Positions 26,784 to 35,992 of a DNA stretch of 64,000 bases are shown one piece after another. Made by a program: the position numbers and the translations under genes. Position 1 is the stretch's first letter. Each line of letters opens with the position of its first letter. The stretch is from Pseudoduganella guangdongensis (GTDB taxonomy: Bacteria; Pseudomonadota; Gammaproteobacteria; Burkholderiales; Burkholderiaceae_D): NCBI RefSeq assembly GCF_009857475.1, contig NZ_WWCJ01000007.1, forward strand, positions 1 through 64,000, read 5' to 3'. Under the pieces are notes generated by a model, which saw only the letters and a program-made list of their open reading frames with translations, searched no databases and was not told the DNA's origin.

Positions 26784-26891
26784 GCGGGAACTTAAAGCGC
26801 CAGACGCAGTCAATGCAGGGAGGGTACCAATGGAAGTCAGTATTCCTACCATCCGGCACGAAGGCCGAAACGCTGCGCAACTGATTGGGCG

Positions 26892-26920
26892 AAAAAAGCC
26901 CCCTGCAGCGCAGGGGGCTT
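26892..26920 (-). terminator. terminator of the M16 peptidase gene
   Basis: AAGCCCCCTG (26896-26905) and CAGGGGGCTT (26911-26920) form a perfect ten-pair stem with loop CAGCG. Read on the minus strand the stem is followed by a run of six T (26892-26897), placing it correctly after the M16 gene. It may also stop the DUF4424 transcript from the other side. Confidence 0.88.
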
Positions 26921-26931
26921 GGTCAGCCTGA

Positions 26932-29751
26932 TTAAGGCTTGGCGGCAGGGGCCGCGCCTGCTGCACCGGCGGCAGCTTTGGCGAAGTCGCCAGCCTTGAT
27001 GACGGAAACGGCTTCCGGCTTCAGGTGCGCGCGCAGGGCTTCGTTTACCTGGGCCACGGTCAGCGCGCTGACTTTAGCTTCCAGGTCTTTGTCGAAGGCC
27101 ATGGTGCGGTCGAAGCTCAGATAGCCTGCCAGGCGGCTGGCCAGGCCGGCGTCGCCGGTGCGGCCTACCTGACGCGATTGCAGCCAGGCTTTTTTGGCGT
27201 CCGCCAGCTCGGCGTCGGTGAAGCCGTCTTTCAGCGCCTTATCCAACTCTTCACGCAGCGCTGCTTCCACCTTCACGGTGTTTTGCGGCGCGCTGATGGC
27301 GAATGCCAGCCACAGGCCGGCCGGGTCGCGGTCCGGCACGGACAGTTGCGAACCCACACCGTAGGACAGGCCTTCCTTCTGGCGGATGCGGTCGGCCAGA
27401 CGGCTGCGCAGTGCGCCGCCACCCAGCATGTAGTTACCCATCAGCAGGGCTGGGTAGGCTGCGGCATCGTCCTTCAGCGGTACTGGCTGGATTGCCAGCA
27501 GCACCGAGTTGGCTTTATCCGGAGTCTCCAGCGAGATCTTCTGGCCTGCCACCGGCTTCATGGCGCTGGCGATACGGGCGTAGGGCTGCTCCGCTTTCCA
27601 GTTGCCGAACAGCTTGGCGGCTTGCGCCTTCACGGCGGCGGCGTCGAAGTCACCCACCACCGACAGGGTGGCGTTGCCGGCACCGTAGTAGGCTTTGTGG
27701 AAGGCTTTGACCTGCTCCAGCGTCACGGCTTTTTCTTCCGCCAGTTGCTCCGGCAGGGTCTTCACGTGGCGCACGTGGCCGGCCGGGAAGGTGTCGGTCA
27801 GGCGTTGCATGGCGTTGCTGGCCAGCGGCTGCGGCTCGGTCATTTCCTGCTCGGTGCCGGAGATGAACTCGCGCTGGCGCTCGGAGAAGTCATTGGCGTT
27901 GAAGGCCGGCTTCATCAGCGATTCGGCGATCAGGTCGAGCGCCGCTGCCAGGTTGTCGCGAGTGGTGGTCACGGTGGCGGTCACGCCTTCCGCGCCGCCC
28001 TGGATGCCCACGTTGGCCTTCAGCTTGTCGAAGGCGTCCTTAACTTCCTGGCGCGACAGGCGCTCGGTGCCGTCGGTCAGCATCGAGGCGACGAAGGCGC
28101 CAACGGTGCCCTTACCAGCCAGGTTGTCAGCAGTACCCATGCGCAGTTGCACGGTGGCGCTGACGGTGTTGCCCTTGGTGGTTTTTGGCAGCAGCGCCAG
28201 TTTCATGCCGTTGGCCAGGGCCGAACGTTGCACGCGCTTCTCGATATTATCCGGGCTTGGGTCAAACACTTCACCTTGCGCCACAACGGCGCGGCCTTTG
28301 TAGTCCTTGACCAGGGCAGCGATGTCCGGGGTCTTCGGCACTTCGGCGCGGTCGGCGGCATCGGTCGGAATGAAGCGCGCCAGGGTGCGGTTGGACGGTT
28401 TCAGGTATTTGGCGGCGACCGCTTGCACGGCTGCCACGTCAACCGTTTCCACCTGGTCGCGGCGCAGGTGGAACAGGCGCCAGTCGCCAGCGGCTTGGGC
28501 CGAGGTCAGGGCGATGGTGAAGCGCGCGGTGTCGTTCACCACCAGATCGGTGTCCTTGGCGATGGCTGCTTTGGCGCGCACCACTTCGGCTGCGGTGATC
28601 GGGTTGGACTTGATGTCCTCCAGCGCCTTCAGCATCGCTTCTTCCACGGCCGCGGTCTGGCCGTCCTTCGGCACCACGGCGGCGAACAGGCGGTAGCCTG
28701 GTTCCATGTGGTTGAAGTCCAGGTCCATCACGGAGGACGCCAGCTTGGCGTCCACCAGGGCCTTGTGCAGGCGGCCGGCTGGTGCGTCGGTCAGGATCTT
28801 GCCCAGCACTTGCAGCGCGGCGGCATCGGTGTGGCTGGCAGGCGCCACGTGGTAGCCGGTGACCACCAGCTGGGTGCCGCCGGTGCGGCGGATGGTGACG
28901 GAACGTTCGCCGTCCTGGGTCGGTTCCGAGGTATAGGTCGGGGCCAGCACGCGGGTCGGCTTAGGAATCTTGCCGAACAGTTCGTTCACCTGGGCCAGCA
29001 CCTTGGCTTCGTCGAAGCGGCCGGCCACCATCAGGATCGCGTTGTCTGGCTGGTAGTAGCGCTTGTAGAAGGCGCGCAGGCGGTCCACGCTCACGCCTTC
29101 GATATCGGAACGGGCGCCAATGGTCGATTTGCCGTAGTTGTGCCAGTCGAAGGCGACCGACATGGTGCGCTCCAGCGTAACGCGGAACGGATCGCTCTCG
29201 CCGCTTTCGAACTCGTTGCGCACAACGGTCATCTCACCCTTCTGGGTCTTGTTGTTCCACAGGTCGTCCTGGCTGATCGGCGAGTTGATCATGCGGTCGG
29301 CTTCCAGCGCCAGCATCTGCTTCAGGTTGTCGTCATTGGCCGGGAAGGTGGCGAAGTAGTTGGTGCGGTCATACCAGGTGGTGCCGTTGAAGCGGCCGCC
29401 GATCTGGTTCAGCACTTCCACTGGCGACTTGGTGCCCTTCTTGATACCGAAATTGGCGGTTGGCTTGAACAGCAAGTGCTCCAGCAAGTGGGCCATGCCG
29501 GTTTCGCCGTAGTTCTCGTGGCGCGAACCTACCATGTAAACAATATTGGTGGTCAGGGTTGGTTTGCTGGCGTCCGGGAACAGCAGCACGCGCAGGCCGT
29601 TGGCCAGGCGGTACTCGGTAATGCCTTCCACCGAGGCGACTTTGACTGCGGAGGACTTGCTGGCAGCCGCAGGCGCGGCGATGGCCGGGGTGGCGACGAA
29701 CGCTGGCGACAGGATGCCTGCGCTCAGCATGATGGCGGTAAGTAACTTCAC
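26932..29751 (-). CDS. secreted M16-family zinc peptidase (two M16 units)
   Basis: A 939-residue protein with a signal peptide (about residues 1-26). The inverted zinc motif HLLEH is at residues 88-92, in SRHENYGETGMAHLLEHLLF. The second half repeats the M16 fold without the motif, as in pitrilysin-type enzymes where the second unit is structural. Such periplasmic proteins degrade peptides. The start is a GTG with AGGA upstream; no ATG fits. A 330-base AT-rich gap separates it from the divergent isocitrate lyase gene. Confidence 0.92.
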   Translation of the reverse strand: MKLLTAIMLSAGILSPAFVATPAIAAPAAASKSSAVKVASVEGITEYRLANGLRVLLFPDASKPTLTTNIVYMVGSRHENYGETGMAHLLEHLLFKPTANFGIKKGTKSPVEVLNQIGGRFNGTTWYDRTNYFATFPANDDNLKQMLALEADRMINSPISQDDLWNNKTQKGEMTVVRNEFESGESDPFRVTLERTMSVAFDWHNYGKSTIGARSDIEGVSVDRLRAFYKRYYQPDNAILMVAGRFDEAKVLAQVNELFGKIPKPTRVLAPTYTSEPTQDGERSVTIRRTGGTQLVVTGYHVAPASHTDAAALQVLGKILTDAPAGRLHKALVDAKLASSVMDLDFNHMEPGYRLFAAVVPKDGQTAAVEEAMLKALEDIKSNPITAAEVVRAKAAIAKDTDLVVNDTARFTIALTSAQAAGDWRLFHLRRDQVETVDVAAVQAVAAKYLKPSNRTLARFIPTDAADRAEVPKTPDIAALVKDYKGRAVVAQGEVFDPSPDNIEKRVQRSALANGMKLALLPKTTKGNTVSATVQLRMGTADNLAGKGTVGAFVASMLTDGTERLSRQEVKDAFDKLKANVGIQGGAEGVTATVTTTRDNLAAALDLIAESLMKPAFNANDFSERQREFISGTEQEMTEPQPLASNAMQRLTDTFPAGHVRHVKTLPEQLAEEKAVTLEQVKAFHKAYYGAGNATLSVVGDFDAAAVKAQAAKLFGNWKAEQPYARIASAMKPVAGQKISLETPDKANSVLLAIQPVPLKDDAAAYPALLMGNYMLGGGALRSRLADRIRQKEGLSYGVGSQLSVPDRDPAGLWLAFAISAPQNTVKVEAALREELDKALKDGFTDAELADAKKAWLQSRQVGRTGDAGLASRLAGYLSFDRTMAFDKDLEAKVSALTVAQVNEALRAHLKPEAVSVIKAGDFAKAAAGAAGAAPAAKP

Positions 29752-30081
29752 TTTTTGATTCCTATAAAAAAATAAAGGTTATAAATTATATAACCGCAAG
29801 CTTGCAGTAGTGAAAATTCTTTGGGGCCGCTGAGGCGCGTTTGCCACAATGCGAAATCCCTATCTCACAATGTAAGAAGCACATGTTCAGGGCAGCATAC
29901 TCTGCAATTCATCCAGCGAAAAATCATTTCGCATCATGGAATCAAATATTCAAGTCATTGAATTATAAGGAACAAATTTCAGTTATATGTCTTATATAAG
30001 ACATATGTGCGGCGCAATAAATGGCCTATCATTATTCCAAGTGCTTCGCTTTCTTAATCCTTCTTTTTAGGAATAATGACC
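29752..30081. other. divergent regulatory region between the M16 peptidase and aceA
   Basis: This 330-base gap is AT-rich and non-coding. It holds an inverted repeat GGTTATA-AATTA-TATAACC (29777-29795) near the M16 start, and a 22-base palindrome (29985-30006) near aceA. A possible aceA -10, TATCAT, lies at 30027-30032. The middle (about 29800-29980) shows nothing I can assign. Confidence 0.6.
29985..30006. promoter_or_regulatory. 22-bp perfect palindrome upstream of aceA
   Basis: The sequence reads the same on both strands for 22 bases: ATATGTCTTAT and its reverse complement meet at 29995/29996. It ends 75 bases before the aceA start and abuts the expected -35 region of a TATCAT promoter. 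This is the shape of an operator for a dimeric regulator (TetR or GntR type). The regulator is not in the window. Confidence 0.7.
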
Positions 30082-31662
30082 ATGTCCCAATACCAAGACG
30101 ATATCCAAGCCATCGCAGCCCTGCGCACCAAGAATGGCAGCGCCTGGAACGCCATCAACCCTGAATCGGCCGCCCGCATGCGCGCCCAGAACCGTTTCAA
30201 GACCGGCCTGGACATTGCGCGCTACACCGCAAAGATCATGCGCGCCGACATGGCCCGCTACGACGCCGACCCATCGCAGTACACCCAGTCGCTGGGTTGC
30301 TGGCACGGTTTCATCGGTCAGCAAAAGATGATTTCGGTGAAGAAGCACTTCAACAGCACCGACCGCCGCTACCTCTACCTGTCGGGCTGGATGATCGCCG
30401 CCCTGCGTTCCGAGTTCGGCCCGCTGCCGGACCAGTCGATGCATGAAAAGACCGCCGTCTCGGCCCTGATCAAAGAGCTGTACACCTTCCTGCGCCAGGC
30501 TGATGCGCGCGAGCTGGGCGGCCTGTTCCGCCAGCTGGACGCCGCCCAGGGCGACGCCAAGAAAGCGATCCAGGACAAGATCGACAACCACGTGACCCAC
30601 ATCGTGCCGATCATCGCCGACATCGACGCTGGTTTCGGTAACGCGGAGGCGACCTACCTGCTGGCCAAGCAGATGATCGAAGCCGGTGCCTGCTGCATCC
30701 AGCTGGAAAACCAGGTCTCCGACGAGAAGCAATGCGGCCACCAGGACGGCAAGGTCACCGTGCCGCACGAAGACTTCCTGGCCAAGATCCGCGCCGTGCG
30801 CTACGCCTTCCTGGAACTGGGCGTGGACGACGGCATCATCGTGGCCCGTACTGACTCGCTGGGCGCCGGCCTGACCAAGCAGATCGCCGTCACCAATGAA
30901 CCGGGCGACCTGGGCGACAAGTACAACTCCTTCCTCGATTGCGAAGAAGTCACCGCCGACAGCGTCAACAGCGGCGACGTGCTGATCAAGCGCGACGGCA
31001 AGCTGCTGCGTCCTAAGCGCCTGCCAAGCAACCTGTTCCAGTTCCGCTCCGGCACCGGCGAAGAGCGTTGCGTGCTCGACTGCATCACCTCGCTGCAGAA
31101 CGGCGCCGACCTGCTGTGGATCGAAACCGAGAAACCGCACATCGGCCAGATCGGCGGCATGGTCAAGGAAATCCGCAAGGTCATCCCGAACGCCAAGCTG
31201 GTGTACAACAACAGCCCATCGTTCAACTGGACCCTGAACTTCCGCCAGCAAGCCTACGACCGCATGAAGAACGCCGGCGAAGACGTGTCCTCCTACGACC
31301 GCGCCGCCCTGATGAACGCCGACTACGATGCCACCCCGCTGGCACTCGAAGCCGACGAGAAGATCCGCACCTTCCAGGCCGACTCGGCACGTGAAGCCGG
31401 CATCTTCCACCACCTGATCACCCTGCCGACCTACCACACCGCCGCGCTGTCGACCGACAACCTGGCCAAGGAATACTTCGGTTCGCAAGGCATGCTCGGT
31501 TACGTGGCAGGCGTGCAGCGTAAGGAAATCCGCCAGGGCATCGCCTGCGTCAAGCACCAGAACATGTCCGGCTCCGACATCGGCGACGACCACAAGGAAT
31601 ACTTCAGCGGCGAAGCAGCGCTGAAGGCGGCCGGCAAAGACAACACCATGAACCAGTTCTAA
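30082..31662 (+). CDS. aceA: isocitrate lyase
   Basis: A 526-residue enzyme of the longer isocitrate lyase class; it splits isocitrate to glyoxylate and succinate, the entry to the glyoxylate shunt on acetate or fatty acids. The catalytic Cys is in KQCGH at residues 216-220, the form found in the Pseudomonas aeruginosa-type enzyme rather than the KKCGH of E. coli. IPIIADIDAGFGNAEATY-like metal-binding and VARTDSLGA segments are intact. ATG 30082 is preferred over ATG 30076 since AGGA is nine bases before it. Malate synthase is not in the window. Confidence 0.96.
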   Translation: MSQYQDDIQAIAALRTKNGSAWNAINPESAARMRAQNRFKTGLDIARYTAKIMRADMARYDADPSQYTQSLGCWHGFIGQQKMISVKKHFNSTDRRYLYLSGWMIAALRSEFGPLPDQSMHEKTAVSALIKELYTFLRQADARELGGLFRQLDAAQGDAKKAIQDKIDNHVTHIVPIIADIDAGFGNAEATYLLAKQMIEAGACCIQLENQVSDEKQCGHQDGKVTVPHEDFLAKIRAVRYAFLELGVDDGIIVARTDSLGAGLTKQIAVTNEPGDLGDKYNSFLDCEEVTADSVNSGDVLIKRDGKLLRPKRLPSNLFQFRSGTGEERCVLDCITSLQNGADLLWIETEKPHIGQIGGMVKEIRKVIPNAKLVYNNSPSFNWTLNFRQQAYDRMKNAGEDVSSYDRAALMNADYDATPLALEADEKIRTFQADSAREAGIFHHLITLPTYHTAALSTDNLAKEYFGSQGMLGYVAGVQRKEIRQGIACVKHQNMSGSDIGDDHKEYFSGEAALKAAGKDNTMNQF

Positions 31663-31687
31663 TCCCGCCCGCGGGTTTAGCGCTCAA

Positions 31688-31717
31688 AGCCACCCTCTTT
31701 GCGAGGGTGGCTTTTTT
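31688..31717 (+). terminator. terminator of aceA
   Basis: AGCCACCCTC (31688-31697) pairs with GAGGGTGGCT (31703-31712) across TTTGC, then a run of T to 31717. It lies 26 bases after the aceA stop. Confidence 0.94.
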
Positions 31718-31779
31718 ATTTTCGCAAGGCGCACGGGCCGGACTATGATGGAGGGATCATTCAACCCAGGGAGAACGCA

Positions 31780-32169
31780 ATGGGACTACTCGACCAACTG
31801 GCCGGCCAAGTACTCGGCCAATCGCAAGGTGACTTGCTCAGCAGTGTAATGGGGATGATTAACCGGGCTGGCGGGCTGCAGGCGCTCCTGCAGCAACTCC
31901 AGGCAGGCGGCTTGGCCGAGCAGGCTGCGTCCTGGGTCGGCACCGGCGCCAACCATCCCGTGTCGGGCGAGCAGTTGGAACAAGCCCTGGGGTCGGACAA
32001 TATCGCGCAAATTGCCCAGCAGGCTGGCCTTCAGCCCGGTCAGGCATCAAGCGGCCTGGCTGAAATGCTGCCGAAGATCATCGATCAGCTCACGCCCGAC
32101 GGCCAGGTGCCGCAGAACGAACTGCTCGAGCAAGGCTTGAACCTGCTACGCGGAAAGTTATTTGGTTAA
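31780..32169 (+). CDS. YidB family protein (DUF937)
   Basis: A 129-residue protein matching YidB: MGLLDQLAGQVLG at the start, a Gln/Gly-rich central part (GGLQALLQQLQAGGL), then SWVGTGANHPVSGEQLEQALG and LAEMLPKIIDQLTPDG. The function is not known. A GGGAGA site stands before ATG 31780. It is a single gene, convergent with the MYG1 gene. Confidence 0.9.
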   Translation: MGLLDQLAGQVLGQSQGDLLSSVMGMINRAGGLQALLQQLQAGGLAEQAASWVGTGANHPVSGEQLEQALGSDNIAQIAQQAGLQPGQASSGLAEMLPKIIDQLTPDGQVPQNELLEQGLNLLRGKLFG

Positions 32170-32184
32170 AGCCACGTACCCGCC

Positions 32185-33120
32185 TTACGCGACATCCTTC
32201 AGGGCGAGCGAGGCCATGGTGCGGATGCCTTCGTAAGACTTGGCGGAGGCGATAAAGCGGCCGTTGTGGCAAAAGCCGGCATCCGGCACGCCGGTCACGG
32301 CGGCTAGCTCGGCATCACGCAAGCCGGCCCAGGCTTCCGGCAAGTCGGCGCGGGCGTCGAAGTTGTCGGGGCTGACCGGCACCGTGCTGATCAGGTAGCG
32401 CTGCTCGGCGATGCTGTGGCTGATCACGAACAGCACCTTCGGCATTTCCCGCCGCACCACCTGGCTCCAGGGCAGCGCCGCATTCTTCAGGAACAGCACC
32501 TTGCCGTCTTCCAGCACCTCGGCCTGGCGCACCTGCTCCAGCGCCAACAAGGCCCCCACGCGATACTTGACGGCGTTGACCATGATATCGGTCAGGACCG
32601 CCACGGCGCGCTCAAACTGCTCCTGGCGGTAGGCATCGGCGCCATCGCCCAGCCTTTGTTCATCGAGCCAGTTGGGGTTGAAGCCGGAAATCACGGCGGA
32701 CAAGCCATAGCCGCCCGGCGCACTTTTCGCCGCGCCCACATCGGACAAGTCCAGGTATTGCACCACGTCGGCATCGATGCTGTAGGCCAGCTCACGCGCC
32801 TTGTCGTCCGCCAGCTGATGGCCGCAATGGGCCAGCGCCAGCGCACTGACGCAGCGGGCGCCGTACTCGCGCCACACCAGACCGGCGCTGGCATAGGGCA
32901 CGCCGGTCTGGCGCGCACCGCTGAAACCCTTCTGGTGGTGGTCGAAACAGCCGGCGGCCGGGTCCCAGACGCCGCCCACATCGACCGCGAAGTCGGCCGC
33001 CTCAATCACCGCCGTGTCGCGCGTGCGTACCAGCCCGGCAGCGGGGAATAAAACTTTCAGGGCTGCGACCGCCCACGCATCGTCCGCGTGGAATTTGCCG
33101 CTGTGGGTCACTATCACCAT
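32185..33120 (-). CDS. MYG1 family (UPF0160) metal-dependent hydrolase-like protein
   Basis: A 311-residue protein related to DHH-type phosphoesterases. The N-terminus THSGKFHADDAWAVAAL and the DVGGVWDPAAGCFDHHQKGF segment are the family hallmarks and carry the likely metal ligands. Eukaryotic MYG1 is a 3'-5' RNA exonuclease; the role of bacterial members is unproven. Start ATG 33120 begins directly with the conserved strand MVIVTHSG. No clear ribosome-binding site. It stands alone between yidB and the DJ-1/YHS gene. Confidence 0.88.
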   Translation of the reverse strand: MVIVTHSGKFHADDAWAVAALKVLFPAAGLVRTRDTAVIEAADFAVDVGGVWDPAAGCFDHHQKGFSGARQTGVPYASAGLVWREYGARCVSALALAHCGHQLADDKARELAYSIDADVVQYLDLSDVGAAKSAPGGYGLSAVISGFNPNWLDEQRLGDGADAYRQEQFERAVAVLTDIMVNAVKYRVGALLALEQVRQAEVLEDGKVLFLKNAALPWSQVVRREMPKVLFVISHSIAEQRYLISTVPVSPDNFDARADLPEAWAGLRDAELAAVTGVPDAGFCHNGRFIASAKSYEGIRTMASLALKDVA

Positions 33121-33161
33121 GGGAAGTCCAAATCGTTGAAACTTCCAGCATGATAACTGCC

Positions 33162-34067
33162 TCAGGTGAAGTTCGCCGGATTGGCGTCGAACAGCGTTTT
33201 GTGGCCCTGCATGCAGAAGTAATACTTGCGCTTGCGGTAGAGCGAAGTCAGTGGCGTTCCCAGGTCCACGTCCATCTCGCACACCGGGCAGACCGGCTGC
33301 TGTTCGGTGGACTTGCGGCGTTTAGCGTAGGCGTTGTTCGACATCGGGTCGAGCCAGCCCTGGCCCTGGTATTCCATGGCATTGGCGGTATTGCGCGCCG
33401 CCGCACGGCCGAAATAGCGCTCCACCACGCGCAGCGCCAGGTCGATGCCGGACGACAGCCCGCCGGCGCTGGCCAGCCTGCCCTCCTCCACAAAGCGCGC
33501 ACCGCGCTTCAGCGCCACGTCGGGGAACTGCATGGCGAACTCGTTGAAAGAGCCGTGGTGGGTGGTGGCTGACTTGCCGGCCAGCAGCCCGGTGCGCGCC
33601 AGCACAAAGGCGCCGGTGCAGACCGACATGGTCAAGTCCGCCGTGCGCGATGCCTCGCGAATCCAATCCATCACCGCCGGCTCGCGCGCGCTCTGTGCCG
33701 GGATCACGATCACCTTCGGCGCCGGCGCATTGGCGAACGTGTAGTTCGGCACGATCGTCATGCCGCCGCTGGCCGTGATCGGAGCCGCCGTGGCAGCCAC
33801 TGTATAGAGCTGGAACACTGGCGGCGCGTCGCGACCGGCAATGCTGACATTGCTGAATACCTCCCACGGCCCGGCAAAGTCGATGACCACCGCGTTGTCG
33901 GACAGGAGGAAGGCAACGGGAATACTGCCGCTGGCAGGCGGTTGCAGCGGCGGCGCAGCCGGTGCTGGCGATGTCGGCGAGGACTGGGGCCTGGCGCCGG
34001 CCACCGCCGGCAGCGTCGCTGCCAAGCCCATGGCGCTGGAAAGTCGGAAAAGGTCACGTCGGTTCAT
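33162..34067 (-). CDS. exported DJ-1/PfpI protein fused to a YHS domain
   Basis: A 301-residue protein with three parts. Residues 1-25 look like a Tat-type signal (NRRDLFRLSSAMG). Residues about 48-235 are a DJ-1/PfpI, GlxA-like domain with the nucleophile elbow VCTGAF and TTHHGS. The last 45 residues are a YHS-like metal-binding module: CPVCEMDVD, then YYFCMQGHKTLFDANP, with His where the last YHS Cys usually stands. DJ-1/PfpI proteins include AraC-type sensors, isocyanide hydratases and glyoxalases; here no DNA-binding part is present. Combination with YHS suggests metal or thiol chemistry in the periplasm. Confidence 0.82.
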   Translation of the reverse strand: MNRRDLFRLSSAMGLAATLPAVAGARPQSSPTSPAPAAPPLQPPASGSIPVAFLLSDNAVVIDFAGPWEVFSNVSIAGRDAPPVFQLYTVAATAAPITASGGMTIVPNYTFANAPAPKVIVIPAQSAREPAVMDWIREASRTADLTMSVCTGAFVLARTGLLAGKSATTHHGSFNEFAMQFPDVALKRGARFVEEGRLASAGGLSSGIDLALRVVERYFGRAAARNTANAMEYQGQGWLDPMSNNAYAKRRKSTEQQPVCPVCEMDVDLGTPLTSLYRKRKYYFCMQGHKTLFDANPANFT

Positions 34068-34203
34068 GTTTGATCCTTGGCTGGGAAAGAGGCATCCAGT
34101 CTCCCATCGCAAGGCGCCGACGACGAGGCAACTGGCTGCAGCCCGCCGTGCATTCGCTGCAAAGCTTCGCCACCCCCGCCGAATTCCCCTATGATGGCCC
34201 CCC

Positions 34204-35271
34204 ATGACCGCAAACACTACCAACCACTGGCGCTATATTGCCTTCGCCTGGCTCGCCATTGGCCTGTTCGACGCGACACAGGTCGTGGTATCCATGAAAG
34301 CCATGGGCATGCACCACGCCTGGTGGACCCTGTTCTTCGTCACGCTGGCCAACTGGCTGGTATGGGCCGCAGCCACACCGCTCGCCCTCGCCTTGCTGCG
34401 GCGCTTTCCGCTGCCGGCGCGCCGGGCCACCCCTTGGCTGGCGCATGGCGCGGCCTGCCTGGCCATCAGCGCCGTGTGGGCGGTCTGGGGCGCGCTGCTG
34501 GAACACGGCCTGAACCCCTTCGCCTATCCCAAGGGACCCGATCCCTTTGCCGCGCTGTGGCAGGCCAAGCAGATCAACAACCTGGTCGGCAGCATCATCC
34601 TGTACAGCGCCATGGCCACTTTCGGCATTGCGCTGGATACCCATCGCCGCCTGTCGCAACAGCGCGAACTACTGGCGCGTGCGCAATTGTCGGCACTCAG
34701 GCTGCAATTCGAGCCGCACTTCATTTTCAACGCCCTGAATGCCATCACTGGCCTGATCCGCGAGAAACGCGATGACGAGGCGGTGGCCGCCGTGGCCGCG
34801 CTGGGCGACTTGCTGCGGCGCGTGACGGACCGTTCCGAACGCCAGTTCGTCACCCTCGACAGTGAACTCGATTTCATCCTCAAATACCTGGAAATCCAGC
34901 AGCTGCGCTTTGCCGAGCGCCTGCGCTGCCGCATCGACATCCCGCCCGCGCTGCTGCAGGCGCAAGTGCCGGACTTTATCCTGCAGCCGCTGGTGGAAAA
35001 CGCCATCAAGCACGGCATCGCCAAGCGCGCCAAGGGCGGCGAGCTGCATATCAGCGCCGCGCGCGACGGCGAGCTGCTCATCTTCCGCATCTTCAATCAA
35101 GGCCCCGCCCTGGCTGCCGGCGCGGTGGACGGCGTCGGCCTGGCCAACACGCGCCAGCGCCTGCAAGCCCTGTACGGCGAGGCCCACGCGCTCACGCTGC
35201 GCAACGCGCAGCAAGGCGTGCTGGCCACTGTCACCCTGCCCTACCTGGAGCACGCATGCTGCGCGCCCTGA
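34204..35271 (+). CDS. LytS-type sensor histidine kinase
   Basis: A 355-residue inner-membrane kinase. Four hydrophobic helices lie in residues about 11-143; the His_kinase domain follows with the phosphorylated His172 in LQFEPHFIFNALNAI. The ATPase part has LVENAIKHGI and GVGLANTRQRL. Kinases of this class pair with LytTR regulators, and the next gene is one, overlapping by 16 bases. No sensory domain apart from the membrane part is seen, so the signal is unknown. Confidence 0.93.
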   Translation: MTANTTNHWRYIAFAWLAIGLFDATQVVVSMKAMGMHHAWWTLFFVTLANWLVWAAATPLALALLRRFPLPARRATPWLAHGAACLAISAVWAVWGALLEHGLNPFAYPKGPDPFAALWQAKQINNLVGSIILYSAMATFGIALDTHRRLSQQRELLARAQLSALRLQFEPHFIFNALNAITGLIREKRDDEAVAAVAALGDLLRRVTDRSERQFVTLDSELDFILKYLEIQQLRFAERLRCRIDIPPALLQAQVPDFILQPLVENAIKHGIAKRAKGGELHISAARDGELLIFRIFNQGPALAAGAVDGVGLANTRQRLQALYGEAHALTLRNAQQGVLATVTLPYLEHACCAP

Positions 35272-35957
35272 TCATCGACGACGAGCCGCTGGCGCGCAGC
35301 AATGTGGCGCACCTGCTGGCGCGCGACCCCGCGCTCACCATCGTCGGCCAGTGCGGCTCGGCCGAGGAAGCGCTGGCCGCCCTGCCCGGCACGCGGCCCG
35401 ACCTGGTGTTCCTCGACGTGGAAATGCCCGAATGCGACGGCTTCGAGCTGCTGGATCGAATCGGCGCCGCACCGCCTTTCGCCATCGTCTTCGTCACCGC
35501 CCACCACCAGTTCGCCCTGCGCGCCTTTGAAGTGGGCGCGCTCGACTACCTGCTCAAGCCTTTCGACGACCAGCGCTTCGCCCGCGTGCTGGAACGGGTG
35601 AAAGAGCGCCTGCGCGCGCCGGGCGAAACGCGGCGCTTCCTCATCCGCAACGGCAGCGCGCTCGCTATCGTGAAGTTCGCCGACATCGACTGGGTCGAGG
35701 CGAGCGACTATTACAGCAGCCTGCACGCCGCCGGTCGCAGCCACCTGCTGCGCCGCAGCCTGGCCGAACTGGACGCCGAGCTGGCGCCGCACGGTTTCCA
35801 GCGCATCCACCGCTCCGCCATCGTCAACCTGGAACGCATCCGCACGCTGGCCATGCGCGAGGACGGCGAATACGACATCGTGCTGCACGACGGCCAGCGC
35901 CTGCGCATAAGCAGACGTTACCGTAAGGCAATTATGACGCGCCTCAGCCCGGCTTAG
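35256..35957 (+). CDS. LytTR-type response regulator
   Basis: A 233-residue regulator. The receiver has the acidic pair IIDDEP, the phospho-acceptor Asp54 in VFLDVEMP and the Lys in DYLLKPFD. The LytTR DNA-binding domain follows (WVEASDYYSSLH, then RSLAELDAEL and FQRIHRSAIVNLERI). It is translated with the LytS-type kinase from an overlapping start. Target genes are not apparent; LytTR sites are short direct repeats that I did not find upstream. Confidence 0.95.
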   Translation: MLRALIIDDEPLARSNVAHLLARDPALTIVGQCGSAEEALAALPGTRPDLVFLDVEMPECDGFELLDRIGAAPPFAIVFVTAHHQFALRAFEVGALDYLLKPFDDQRFARVLERVKERLRAPGETRRFLIRNGSALAIVKFADIDWVEASDYYSSLHAAGRSHLLRRSLAELDAELAPHGFQRIHRSAIVNLERIRTLAMREDGEYDIVLHDGQRLRISRRYRKAIMTRLSPA

Positions 35958-35992
35958 TTGTATACTTGCCTTTTTTCTAACCATGAGGATGT

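Noticed and set aside
26830-26931. A 33-codon frame with an excellent GGGAGGG ribosome-binding site before the terminator of the M16 gene
   Set aside because: Its second half is encoded by the terminator hairpin itself (KKPPAAQGAW), so the peptide is probably an accident; without conservation data I leave it out.
27025-29745. A 906-codon frame opposite the M16 peptidase
   Set aside because: It is the mirror of a well-supported gene; composition (Gly, His, Val, Gln) is typical of antisense artefacts.
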